From: Marsupella aquatica
Taxonomy: Eukaryota > Marchantiophyta
NCBI GenBank assembly: GCA_973895155.1
Contig: OZ316892.1
Location: forward strand, 21,452,001-21,516,000
Reading direction: 5' to 3'
Length of the DNA: 64,000 nucleotides
Of the stretch, positions 33,400 through 44,759 are shown piece after piece (position 1 is the stretch's first letter; every line of letters begins with the position of its first letter). The translations under genes and the position numbers were made by a program. Under the pieces are notes generated by a model, which had not been told where the DNA came from, made no database searches, and worked only from the letters and a program-made list of their open reading frames with translations.

Positions 33400-36300
33400 G
33401 GTGTATGTTAAGCAAAAACCCACCTGTGAAAGGCCTCCCCTCCAACTCCAACACCTTTCAGCTAGTGCTCTTCACCTGTTATAGAAAAATAAAATTGTCA
33501 AAGAGATAGGTGTTGTATTCAGCGCATTTCACTCGGGTGTTGCATTCAGCGCGCAACTTGAACATATGAAGAAGAAGCGGACGAACTTGAGCACATGAGG
33601 AGAAGCGGAAGGAAACACAAAAAAAAATGAAAACCTCTTACCTAAAATCTGCAAGAGGAGCAACAACTTGGGACTCGGGCGCGTCACAGGAATTGAAGAG
33701 CAGTAGCGCCTTGATTGCTGCAGACGTTTGGAACCTACCTTCCTAAGCAATGCTGTTCCTTCCAAGCAATGCTGTTCCTTCCAGGCAACACTCTTCTTCC
33801 TTCCTTCGGAGTGGCGCCAGCATCATCGAGCTCAGAGCTACATGGTGGCGATGACAAGCTGGGAAAGCAAACAAAAGAACCTCCCACCCCCAAACCCGCC
33901 GCCAAGGTTGACCCCGCGCGTATCCTCAATACCTGCCTTGACATTTTCTCGTGTAAACCCTAAGCATCCCTCACAAAAACCTAAAAAACTCACCCAAACA
34001 AGCAAAAAACGAGTACTCAATCAGGGACACTCACTTAATGCCAGGGGGTAGCCGAGTGAGCTGGGATGACTTTTAGGGGGGAGTGCAGCATAGCCATAAA
34101 AGAGATCTCAATCGTCAAATAAATCCTCCAAAAATATGCTTTGAATTTAAAGAATTTAAATGTAAGTAAATATTTTTCTCGAGCAGGTGACAAGCAAGCT
34201 ATAGGGAAGTTTAAGTGGACATTTATTGTAGATAGAGTGTATGGATAGATTTGATGGTGTACATCCCACTTGGGAGGGGGTCTTGCTGGAGTATTCTAAT
34301 GGTATTTGCCGAATTTGACAATGTTTGATTATCTAGGAGTTGCACGAGTCACATAACAAGACATATATAAACCCCAAGCCCCACCAGACGAGCTTCTAGG
34401 TATCTGACTACCTCAGTCTTCACCAACATTTTGTACAGCATTCTTGGGGAAGATCCTTTGCTTTCCTTCCGCATTGAGAACCGGTAGATCTCTAATGATT
34501 ACTCTGTTCAGCTCTAGAGCCCACCCGGCAACATAACTCAGATGCAATCTTCTGAGCGTGTTTAGTGAATGGTTTGGGGGAAGTCTTTGATTGCTTGTTT
34601 GTATCTGCAACTAATATGCACAGCTTGGCATCCATTTCACATGTCTTCATCAATCCCATGGCTCTCATGAAGACCACTAATTTGGCGTCTTTAGTGAGTG
34701 TGTCAAAGTCCTGCAAAAGTTTCAGAAAGATACCTAGCTAGGGTCCATGTTTAAAAGCAGAATGTCCCTCACATCCAAGGAACTCACATAGCACATGATG
34801 TTGAATAGGATTTTTATATATGTTTAGTAATGCAGTTGAACTATGTACTTACTATGTTTGAGTCTTCAACAACGTGTGATTTGCTACTTAATCTGCTCCT
34901 GCTTCCTTGCACGCACGGAACCTCTGCCTTGTTTTCCTGAACATATATAATGGGCAGATCATGAAACCCCAAGACCATTATGTTCTAGCTCCATGTCATT
35001 ATACACAAGTGAATTGCCATCCCTAGTAATTGTGAAATTTTTGATCTTGGCAGAGTACATTTTGTGCCTAGACATAATGCAATTTGCTCACACAACTCAG
35101 AAGTAGTCAACTTGTCCAAGTTGGCCATTACAATATAAGGTGAACAAAAATTGGGTACTCCCTATGACACTGCACCTCTTGAGTGCGACTGATTCACGAG
35201 TCTTTGGAAGTGTGCACAACATTGTTGGAAGTGCCCCCAACCTTGTGGAAGTGTGTCCAACCTTTTCAGGAGAGTATTCCGGGAGGTATTCAACCACATT
35301 TTAATGACATTTTTAGTCCTTTCCCTCAGTCCTTTAAAAGTGGTTGTCCTTGGTTCTGATTGCCTCCTTTGGTACCCCTCAATCTTGCCATTCACCCTCA
35401 AGGATGCAAACAGTGCGCTTGCTACCTCAATTTTTTTGTCAAATTTCAACAGCCCGCCCAAGTTTGATCAATAAGTGTCCCCTTTGAAATGGTGTTATAT
35501 CCATAGTCTCGAGCGCCCACCTCATCTCTGTTTGTTTGAACGGTCCATAGAATACCCTCATGATAACGAGGAGGATTACACAGCTAATTTAATTTCCCCC
35601 ATTCAATAAGTCCACGTACTTTGGATTAATGTAAACTATTTTGGAGAAGACAACCGCATGCTGCACCTCCGGAATCCAAAGCCAAAACTTGCGGAAACTT
35701 TGTAATGGCCTGCCGGATTCTGAGGAAGGCATCCTATGTGGCAAAATACCCTTTAAGGATTTTGTCCAGGAGATAAGGCACGCATCAATCATCCCACCAA
35801 CCCGCCCACCAATTTCAGATGGATTGTTTTTCTCCCGCGGAAATGATCGATCATTCCTCATTCAATTACAAAATGTGGGCCCAAACACTGTAGGCTCTCA
35901 CATTTCCAATGTTCAGTTCTCCACCTCTGCAAGACACACAACTTATGATGGACTTTGGTACCAAAGACCACGAAGGGCCTTTACAACAACGGCTGAGGAG
36001 GTTGACAGTTGTTCATTGATAGTTTGCGCAATTGCTTTGTTGAGTATAGGAAGTTAATATGTACCTATTTCTTTGTACAATTCTCAGATGTATAGATCGG
36101 ATGCATACTATTTTTTGTTAAATTATTTAGTATGCAGGTATGATTGATTTTTTCCAATGTAAATCTGTTCACAGGTGTTGTACTCGATACAATGGATAAG
36201 ATGTTTCCCCTGGAACCCCGACCCAACCCCTCCATGTATTCCTTTCCTAGCCCGGTTGAGCTACTTTGGGGGTTACTTCTATCCCACCATATGATGCAAC

Positions 36301-37130
36301 CCAGGCGAGAATGTTGAAACCAATCATCATCTGAACCCAAGGCTGGCCAGCCACCCCTATTTACCTCCGACCCCTAAACAAAGCATGCTTCAATGCAAGA
36401 TCAACGTCTGATTGGTGATCTGTGATTGAATTATAGCATTGCAATAGGTAATCTCCATACTCTATTTATTTCATGCATCTTTGATGCATATTACAGTGAT
36501 TGAAATGTTTGTACTATCCATGCAGGTTTTTCAAGACCGTGCAGATTCACACCCAAAAACAATGGAGGACCTCAATGACGATAGTGGTGGAAATTAGTCA
36601 ATTCATGGGCCGCTAGGGGTTACGTGCGGGGTGCAATCTGGGTATGGTGTACGTATTTCTAAGAGATTTGTTCCATGATTAGACCATTCCTAGTTAGTGT
36701 AGTAATTTTAATTAGTAGACCATATTTGCTTTCAGAGTAATCCTTTTGTTTGAGTTATTCTAATTATTGCTCAAACATATAATAACACAGTCAATGCCCT
36801 GCTGTCGTGTTGATATATTGACAATTCTAACATGCATGTGAGGCCAAAGCTAGGTCTCTTGTGTTGGCGTACCTGACCTCAACTGAGCCTCTTTGTGTGG
36901 TCAGTTCTAGCTTGTTTATTACAATGTAGACAAATTCCCTAGTTTTTCTTGAAGCAATACATGTTGTAAATACTATTTTCCATGTGTACTAATTACTGGA
37001 AAGTGTCATTGTGCTCTCAATTGCGTTCGCCTTGTGTGCCTCTTTTTGTTTGGATTGTTGATTATGGGAGATTGGGGAGGGGCCCTACCCAATGCTCTTG
37101 GAACTATGATGACCACTACATGATTGTTGA
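33400..37130. other. Repeat-poor stretch without a confident gene
   Basis: Scattered open frames on both strands (for example minus 34716-34492, 35461-35162, 35861-35589 and 36340-36065) could be exons of a decayed minus-strand gene. They could not be joined with clean splice phase, and no family is recognised. 34150-34265 is the inverted partner of 10820-11000. A short duplication of CAATGCTGTTCCTTCCA lies at 33748-33782. Confidence 0.3.
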
Positions 37131-37137
37131 TGCAATC

Positions 37138-37460
37138 CACTACAACGCTAATAGTGGTTGAGTTTTTCTAGATAAGTGGCTGAGATTTGTTGGATGAGTC
37201 CTACATTCTGAAACAAATATCCCCCAATTTAAGAAACACCCCAAGAAAAAAATACCCACTAAACTTCTCTGCAAATTCACAGTGGTCAAACCAGCTTAGC
37301 AACCAAAGAAAACAACCCCTAAAACAAGTAACCCTTGTAACAAATACCCCACAAAACATATATACCCCTTGTAACAAATACCCCCTGTTCAAACAAATAC
37401 CCCATAAAACAATACTCCCTGGAACCGATACCCCTTGAAACACAAATACCCCCTCCATGC
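37138..37460. repeat. Possible CACTA end and ACAAATACCCC repeats
   Basis: 37133-37155 contains CACTACAACGCTAATAGTGG, a CACTACAA-type terminus. From 37205 to 37455 a 12-16-base unit, AACAAATACCCCN, is repeated irregularly. The open frames on both strands follow this repeat. Confidence 0.4.
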
Positions 37461-37479
37461 AGTCCCAAAAGTACCAAGG

Positions 37480-37700
37480 CCGGATCCGGCTTGGAGACCT
37501 TTGTTAGATTACCATGGCTGAAGCCAAAATTGCTGGATTCAGACCTGCTGGAGTTTGTGGGGTCCTTGGATCACAAATAAGATGCGACCAAGGTATATGG
37601 GAGGGTAATCTACCTTACTCCAAAGGTGATTGCCGAGGTATTTGGCTTGCCAATAGGTAATAAGACCAAAGTAGACACCTGGAAGAACTTGACGGTGTTG
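37480..37700 (+). pseudogene. Retroelement- or PMD-like fragment with a stop
   Basis: One frame reads a conserved-looking peptide: LLDSDLLEFVGSLDHK, stop, then DATKVYGRVIYLTPKVIAEV and FGLPIG. The VxFTPxxIxxxLGLP-like end resembles the N-terminal domain of plant retroelement gag or aminotransferase-like (PMD) proteins. The in-frame TAA and lack of context indicate a dead fragment. The family call is tentative. Confidence 0.35.
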
Positions 37701-38089
37701 TGAAGTTGGTGGGCAATGTCGAGAAAGCCCATGCTTTTGTCTATCAGAAGAACAATACGCTACAATGTGCTAATAAAACACTACAATCATTACCCAAAAA
37801 TGCTTAATTGTCATGGGAACAACAAATGGAATCGAGGATGAAATGATCATGGTATATGCCGACTCCCTAAAGTTTTTGATGATGAAGGCTCGAAACTCAA
37901 TTTTTTGGCAACATATCACCCGAACATTACAATCTATACTAAAATTAGGCCTAGGAACTCTATTAAGGTCCATCTTCTAGTTCATAATCACTGTACAGGC
38001 ATTGAACATAGAAAATTCACCTACGGTTGTCGACATATGGTGTTGGTGCTGCAAGTCTAGGCCTATTGGATACCTATATATTCATCAAT

Positions 38090-38480
38090 CTATTCATTAA
38101 AAGTGAATTATTATTCAATTTATGAACATTTGGGCAATAGAAAGTGTACATTTGGCTTTCAAAAAGTGTACATTTGGGCAAAAAATAAAGGTGATGGCCA
38201 TCAGACATACCACCATGTTCATCCTTTATAAATGAACTAGGATGAGACTCCTTCTAGTAAAGATTATTTTTTCTCCCTCAAGTTTACAATTGACCATTTA
38301 GGTGTAGAGTATTGTACTATAGTATACCTTTTGGGTTTAAAAAGTATACATTTAGAGACCAAAAAGCGTACATTTCGAGGCCTAAAAGTGAACAAAATAA
38401 AATACACTTTTAAAGAATAGGGTGATATTCCAACAAAACCAAATAACTTAACAAAAAATAAATGTACACTTTCTACCTTA
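38090..38480. repeat. GTACATTTGGGC motif cluster 1
   Basis: Words of the type GTGTACATTTGGGCAAA recur at about 38120-38190. Degenerate forms (AGTATACATTTAGAGACC, GCGTACATTTCGAGGCC) recur to 38480. The flank TCTATTCATTAAAA at 38085 is shared with cluster 2 at 58097. Confidence 0.5.
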
Positions 38481-39239
38481 AAAACGTAAAAGATGCTTCC
38501 CTTAATGAAGAAGCTAGCCATACAGTTTTGGAAACTCACCATATGGGAGGAAGAAGCTCCAGAATGACCTGGTACATGGCGCCCATATCTCTATATATGT
38601 TCAGCACATACATAAGATTTCTGGGAGACCTGACCCATGCATTGGGTACATACACAAAGTTGGCGGGGTGGACCACGAGGAGGTCGTACAGTTGTTGGAG
38701 GTTGTGGGGGAGGTGGATCCTCTTCATCAGAGGATGAGTCCTGGATGACAACTCAAAACTTGATGACATGGCCACTGCATGGGTTAACTGCAAAATGGTA
38801 ATTAGGAAGAGGGGCAAGAAATTAACAACTCTAAACTGGTTTCTAAAACCAAACCCAAATTGGCAAAAGATGAATCTGAGTACTTTTATGAGATCTAGGC
38901 TCAACAATGCATATAGGTCTTGTGGCTCAAAGTAAATGAGCCCAATCCAAAAGTAAGAGGGAAAAACTGCAAACCAACAAGTGAACGTGAACTTGTTATA
39001 CCCTATGCAACCTTAAAAAGGATTGAACAATATAGGTCCCCTAAAAATATAGTGACAACAAAGAGTATTATGTAAGAAAGAAATTGCATAATTATTGCCC
39101 TTGTACCTTTCAGATGCCCAGACTCTCGCAATGCATATAAGCATTATTTATTGGACGATGTTGAAAACCTAAATGACCCTGAATTGGGTAGCATGTAGAA
39201 AACTATCCTTAATTTGTTAGCATAAAATTGTATAGCCTA

Positions 39240-39860
39240 ATCCAAAAGTCATACCAACTTTGAAATGAACCTGCCTTATAAACCAAACCCCCTCTAATTT
39301 AGTAAAGTTGTGTTCAACCCCTAAACCCTTAGTAACAACCCCCTAGTAACAACTCCTAATTACTCAACTCACCCTTAAACCTGGCCAAGACCCCTCCTAA
39401 TTACTTACCTTATTTGTGCACCCCAAACCCCTCCTAATTACTTAGGTCATGTGTAAAATCCAAAGCACCTCCTAATTACTTGGCAAGTCCCTAAACCCAA
39501 GACCCCTTCTAATTAATTGCCTCAATTGTAAACCCCAAACCCCTCCTAATTACTTATCTTGTTTGAAATCCCCAAACCCCCTCCTAGCTAATTACTTATC
39601 TCATCCCTAAACCCCAACACCACAAACCCCTCCTAATAAATTTGTCTTTCCCCTCCCTTCTCTATCATATGTCCAAACAACCTACCTAAACCCCTTCTAA
39701 TTACCCAACCCATCTTAAAACCTCATTCCCCTCCAAAACTAATTACTGTAATATGTTAAACCCTTCCAAACTTGCAAACAATAACCCAAACCCCTCTTAA
39801 TCATTTAAACTATCTAACAACCTAGACTACTTTAGAATAAAAATGGTAACCAGCACTCAT
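39240..39860. repeat. CCCCTCCTAATTACTTA array
   Basis: At least ten diverged units of 25-40 bases carry the core AAACCCCTCCTAATTACTTA. Spacing is irregular, suggesting old satellite-like or subterminal transposon sequence. No open frames of interest. Confidence 0.65.
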
Positions 39861-40019
39861 CTTAGTTAACTACTCGTACCCAAAACCCCCAAAAGCTGCA
39901 TATAAGCATACAAATCATCTCATCCAAAAAGTCCCTAAACATTCAACAAACCATAACAAGTGAGGGATTGGGTGTGGCAATAAACCTTACCAAAAATGCA
40001 AATGGGCACTTGTGTAAAT

Positions 40020-40260
40020 GTGGCACTCAGTTTGCCAAGTTATACCAAACCCTGATGCTTCGCAAACATCATCGCAATTAAAACATTAGAGTGTGATTCT
40101 ATCCGCTTTGCAAATGCTTTGCAAATTCAATTTAAAGTAAGTTGCGATGTTGTTGCAATACCAATTAATATATAGCTTCGCAACGTCTTTGAAAATTTGA
40201 GAATTATTTTGCGAAGGTCGTGGGTTCTCAGATTGTGATGCAAGAAGCTTCACAATGCCT
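40020..40260. repeat. TTTGCAAA/TTTGCGAA motif cluster, left
   Basis: CTTTGCAAA, TTCGCAA, TTGCGAAG and their complements recur about ten times in 240 bases. The same words are dense at 42020-42180 and 43080-43570. The cluster precedes the CACTA-like gene at 40410 and is probably its left subterminal region. Confidence 0.5.
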
Positions 40261-41210
40261 GTTTTTTTGTGGTTTGAAATCTGAAAGGGGCGGGCCGGGG
40301 CTCATTAGCGCTCTAGAGCGGCGCAATCAAAGCACAAGGGAGGGAGCAAGGTGAAGGGCATTGGAAAAAGGGAGAGAGGATTCAAGGTGTCTTGGGTGAG
40401 GAGCTATAGCATCAGGTAGTGGCAATGGCAGCGGGGACAATGGAGAGGAGGAGAGGAATAGATTGATTGCCATGGTATCTCAGCATGTGACAAATTCACA
40501 GTTGAGTACCTTGGATTTGAGTACACCTGCAGGGATATATGGCCTACTTGACTGCAATCTTGGGGCAAGCTTTGCAAACTGGACTTGTAGCAGGGCAGGC
40601 TGCAAGAGATGAGAAGCAAGGAAGGCAGTTGGCGAGAAGGGCAAAGCAAAGAAGGGGAAGAAGGCCGGAGGAGAGGGCCAAGGCAGGAGTCCTCTCTCTA
40701 GGCCCTAGTGAAGAAGAGAAGAAAGGAGGAGAGGAATGAGATTTGAAAGTGCAAGGAGGAGCAGCGGAAGAAGGAGGAGGAGCGAAAGAAGCTCCCTATT
40801 CTCATTCTAGAGGCCCATGGCATTCCTTATGATCTTGCTTACATAGGGGCTAAGATCACCATAAAGCACATTGTGGCCACTAACATCCCTAGAGGTGTTG
40901 AATGGGGAAAGCTTTCTAGGGAGGATCATAAGAGAGTGATCACACAAGTCAAGGATGCATTTCAAAATGGACCAGACCTGAATGAAACATGGATTGCAGA
41001 CAGAATTTCAAATTCAATGTCCCAGGCTCGATATCATGACATGAAGAAGATTAGGGCCTACCTGAAGGAGCTCAAGGACTACAGGAGGTTGAAGAGGCCT
41101 CTGCAATTCTCAAAAGACATGTGGAAGGCTTTCTACCAGGTTGAGGTGCAAATTAGGGCCAGCAGGAACCTGCAAGCAGCAATGGAGAAGTGAGACAAGC
41201 TCACCCAAGC

Positions 41211-41686
41211 CCCGGGTACGCAACTCTTATATAATAGACAGGGGTCTACATTTTTATATGGACTAAAAAGTTGGCTATATAAAATAATTAAAATTTGAAA
41301 AAACCTGGGGTTTTCCACGTTTAAAAATTTTCAAGTCATATAAAAGGTTTGGTTTTCTTCTTTTTCCATATGAAATTAAAAAATATTCCTATACATGTTG
41401 TAATTTTTATTAAAATATGTTTAAAATTTTAATAAAAATCCTAAAAAGCTGGCTAGTTTGGCTGTAGACCCTTGTACTAAAAAAAACCCATATAATTTGG
41501 TTTTGATCAACTTTTTTACATCAAATCATGTTTGTTTGTTTTTTTAAGTTACATTTTTGGATTCGTTGAGTTGAGAGGTACAAGACTTTAGTAGACTAAA
41601 ATGAAATCTAAGATGGTCAATTGGATATAAGGCCATTATAAGGAATTAAAAACTTGCCTTATAAAAAGGGGAGTTGCATACCCGGG
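41211..41686. mobile_element. hAT-like MITE, 476 bases, with perfect 8-base TSD
   Basis: The ends are inverted repeats CCCGGGTACGCAACTC and, complemented from the right, CCCGGGTATGCAACTC (one mismatch in 16). ACCCAAGC flanks both sides (41203-41210 and 41687-41694), an exact 8-base target duplication as made by hAT elements. The interior is A/T-rich and non-coding. Removing it and one TSD rejoins a coding-looking frame of the host gene (DKLTQAKEAGKTTRNLKSLE). Confidence 0.85.
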
Positions 41687-42019
41687 ACCCAAGCAAAGGA
41701 GGCCGGGAAGACAACCCGCAATCTGAAGTCCCTAGAGAAGCAAGTAGACTCATGCAGCAAATTGTGGATGAAGAGGGTCAGCCACCCAAGAAGTTCTCCC
41801 AAGCTGCTGCACGAGTGACCAGCCGTTCCAAGGTCATTCACAAAATGTGGCAAGGTGGACTCCCCGACCTGAACGCAGCTTTTGTGAGTGCCCTCCTCTT
41901 TCCCTACTACTTGGCCTCTTTCCCCAATGTATTGTGATGTGCAATGCCCCAACCTCTTTCCTACCCTCTTGCTTTTGCCTTGCCCTAATATGCTTTGGCA
42001 CGCACAAGGTACACTTTTT

Positions 42020-42185
42020 TTAATCTGTCGCATAACAGGCTTTGCAAAAGCTTCACAAACCAATCATGAACATTTTTTCCAAAGGCTTTGCGATGAAGTC
42101 CGCTTTGCAAACAACCTTGCAACAGCTTCAAAATTGATGGAGCTTTGCATTTTGCGAAGTACATTGATTTGCAAATTCAAATTTT
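42020..42185. repeat. TTTGCAAA/TTTGCGAA motif cluster, internal
   Basis: GCTTTGCAAAAGCTTC, GGCTTTGCGATGAAG, CCGCTTTGCAAAC and similar words cluster within an inferred intron of the CACTA-like gene. An internal block of the same motif as the element's two ends is unusual. Confidence 0.45.
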
Positions 42186-43079
42186 TTTGGAATTTTTGTA
42201 AGTGTTCAAGTCTTGTGTGAATTTTGAATGATGTGCATTAATTTGGGTCACTTTAGGCTGAATTAAGTGGGTTGGTTAAATTGTGGCCTTTGACAGTATA
42301 AGAAGTACCGCTGCAAAATCAACCCTGAAGAGATGAAGGTAGGGGATTAGCTTGGGGAAAAACATAGACTCTTTGAGATCATGGATGCAGCATTGGCTAG
42401 TGTAAGTCTCAACACTTTAATTTCCTAAATTGTGTGCATGTCTTCATTATGCAAGGTTTTATCAAGTTTTCCTTCTTTTACTCGTGACCTCTCCTAATTG
42501 CGTGCTTCAAGCAGGATGACGATCAAATGGATGCGGAGGGGCTAAGGAACCAGGCTCTGATGTTAGCAGCAACAATGTGGATGAGCGTAGTAGTTGTAGT
42601 CATTGCCCTAGCAGGCTGGTTGCATCCTCTGGAGGTGGTCCCGGACGTGGTAGTACTTCAGAGACTAGAGGTGGACCAGCACCTGAGCCGGGGGATGAGG
42701 ATGAGGATGACAAGGAGGGGCAGGAGGATGGTGGGGCAGAAGAGGATGGTGGCCAAGAGGAGGGTCCAGAGGAGGTAGAGCTAGAGCCGGAGCCAGAGCC
42801 TGTGCCCATTCAGGTGGCTGTGACCCACCAAGGAGCTAGGGGAGAGGGCCCGGACCAAAACGAGGAGTAGGAAGGCCTCATTCTAGATGTTGTTGGTAGA
42901 GGTATCCTTCTAGAGCTACATATGGGTATGCTATGCTTGTTAGGTGTAGTTAGGCATATGTGCCTATCTATATATAGGTGGGGTTCTTTCAAGGCCAATT
43001 TTGTACCTCAAGGCATTTTGCCTCTTCATTATACATATTTTTGGGTATACCCAGGTACCTCCAATGTGTCCTAATAACC

Positions 43080-43592
43080 CTTAATTAAACCCTAAATCTC
43101 AAGCATGAAGCATTTGCGAAACACTTAAGAAATTAGAGTCATAAAAAATGACCAATCCTCACAAAATTGCAATATTGCCATTCAAAATGCTTCTCAACAT
43201 TGCCATTCTTTACAAATGGTAAACTTGCCGTGACCCATGTATCTCAAATATGCAAAGCATATACCATCTAATTTTTGTCAATATCCAACCTTTGCAAACT
43301 ATTTGTGAAACAATATGAATTGCAACAGAAAAAATACCACCCACTTCGCAATAAGGTTGCAATCTTTGCGAGGTTGCAATCTTGTGAAACCTTTGCGATT
43401 TGTTTTATTTTGCAAAATTGCCAAGAATGTGCGATCAAACCGGATTGCAAATCTGCGATGAACTAATCTTTGCACATTGTCAAATCATAGCAAAAGTCCA
43501 GAAGCAAAGTCTTTAGCTTCGCATTTTGCAAAGACATTGCGATGCGGATTGAAGGCGGTAGCTTTGCGAAAGACCCCATTTGTGTTGTAGTG
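43080..43592. repeat. TTTGCAAA/TTTGCGAA field ending in a CACTA terminus
   Basis: About 20 occurrences of TTGCGAA, TTTGCAAA and TTGCAAT in both orientations. The block ends at 43592 with GTTGTAGTG, which on the other strand is CACTACAACAC, a standard CACTA end. It is the right subterminal region of the element containing 40410-42870. The left end was not matched: candidate CACTACAA words at 37138 and 37779 have different flanking triplets. Confidence 0.6.
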
Positions 43593-43819
43593 AGAGTTTA
43601 ATTTGATCCCTTGAAGATGTTTGTTTGGAGGCAATTAATGTGCCCGTAATGTTGTAGGAAGTCTGTGACACCAAAGGAGGTGTCTTATCAAATGTGTTTC
43701 AGAGCGTTATGCTCTGGTTGCGACAATTTGCAATTCACTCAAAACTTCCTTCCTTATGTTTGATTTGCAAAGAGGAGATCGGGAACAAAGTGCAAAGAAC
43801 GCCTCTCAATGAGCCTCAG

Positions 43820-44740
43820 TGAGCCCGACTCCTGTCAGAGTTTCAGCAATTGAAGATTGGAAGTGCTTACATGGACTACAAGGTGAGTGTAGTCACTCAG
43901 GGTATGGGGTATTATTGGGGTATGATTGAGATATTTCAGTTCACATTGCTTTGCCTAACAATTCCCGCATGCACTCACATTAAAGGTTGGATTGTGCAGG
44001 GGGGCTTGATTGGAAGTCCATTTCAGATTTCTGGCTGTGGCCATGTATACTGTGGCATTTGTGCAATAGGCGGTCGGGAAGCTGGAACTTGCAAATCAGC
44101 AAGATGTTCAAAAAAATGTGATGCCCCACGTCCTATATAGACTAGCTGATTTGAGGCTAGTGAATGGTGGTGCGGAGTCAAAGGGAAGGCCCAAAGAGAA
44201 TATGATGTCCGACACCCAACTTCTCCAAAATTTGATGCAGTCTTGGAATACCTTAAGTTGATGAATCCACTGGACTCTATAGGACAGGGCAGCAGCGTGA
44301 GCTTTGTGCCCAGATAGAAGACTCTTGTTTTCTCACAATGGACTTTGTGTCTCAACATGCTTGAGCCACACATCTTGAAGGCTGGTCTAAAGTTTACAAG
44401 AATTGATGGATAAATGAAGTCCAATGTGAGAGAAACAGTCCTGAATGATTTCAAGACAACCCCAAAGGTACATATAGTCATTATTAATGCAGATTGATGT
44501 CTTTTTTATTGCAATTTAACTCTTTCCAATCATTTCATGTAGATCAACAATATCCTCTTCTCCTTGATGGCAACAAACACAAGACTCAACATTACCGAGA
44601 CTACCCATATTCTTATGGTAGATGGGTGGTGGAATCTCATAAGAGAGGACCAGGCCGTTGATTGATCACATCGTATCGGGCAAACAAGGCCGGCAGAGTT
44701 GTTTGATTTATTGCTGAAGATTTGATTGAGCTGAAGATTT
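43820..44740 (+). pseudogene. SNF2 helicase with RING finger (Rad5/16-like), C-terminal pseudogene
   Basis: Pieces of the RING plus helicase-C part of a SNF2 ATPase are recognisable. The RING half is SGCGHVYCGIC (about 44030). Then come KFDAVLEYLKLM (44227), LVFSQWTLCLNMLE (from 44321) and FTRIDG, which is followed by a TAA at 44411. MKSNVRETVLNDFKTTPK runs to 44467, then an intron (44468-44542), then NNILFSLMA, RLNITETTHI, DQAVD, a TGA at 44663, and SHRIGQTRPAE. The order and motifs (VFSQW, RxDG, GLNLT-like, DQAxxRxHRIGQ) are diagnostic of motifs IV-VI. The arginine finger and the usual DPWWNP (here DGWWNL) are altered. Two stop codons and a frame change near 44318 mark it as dead. The upstream ATPase half is absent. 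Confidence 0.8.
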
Positions 44741-44759
44741 TGGAGCTGCAGGTAAGATC

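Larger units (their letters stand above)
40410..42870 (+). pseudogene. CACTA-like accessory gene, broken
   Basis: Coding pieces recognisable in order: ~40415-40610 (Gly/Glu-rich start, IAMVSQHVTNSQLSTL), ~40752-41193 (KEEQRKK..., then WGKLSREDHKRVITQVKDAF, LNETWIADR, RYHDMKKIRAYLKEL, a helical domain), 41695-41885 (KKFSQAAARVTSRSKVIHKM), short exons near 42300-42400 (FEIMDAALAS), and an acidic Glu/Pro-rich terminus to 42870. The middle domain looks like the helical DNA-binding or accessory part of plant Transposase_24-type proteins (inference). Breaks seen: frame changes near 40560, a TGA at 41191-41193, and insertion of the MITE 41211-41686 into an exon. It parallels the gene at 942-2012. 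Confidence 0.55.

Noticed and set aside
34410-34716. Minus-strand frame with GLMKTCEMDAKLCILV, vaguely like a MADS box
   Set aside because: The key MADS residues are absent, the frame is short and no supporting exons were found.
37138-43592. One full CACTA element from 37138 to 43592
   Set aside because: The ends share only CACTACAAC and the flanking triplets (ATC versus AGA) do not match, so the left end is left open.
43850-44140. A stand-alone RING-finger protein
   Set aside because: The Cys/His pattern is incomplete and the downstream helicase-C motifs show it is part of a SNF2 pseudogene.
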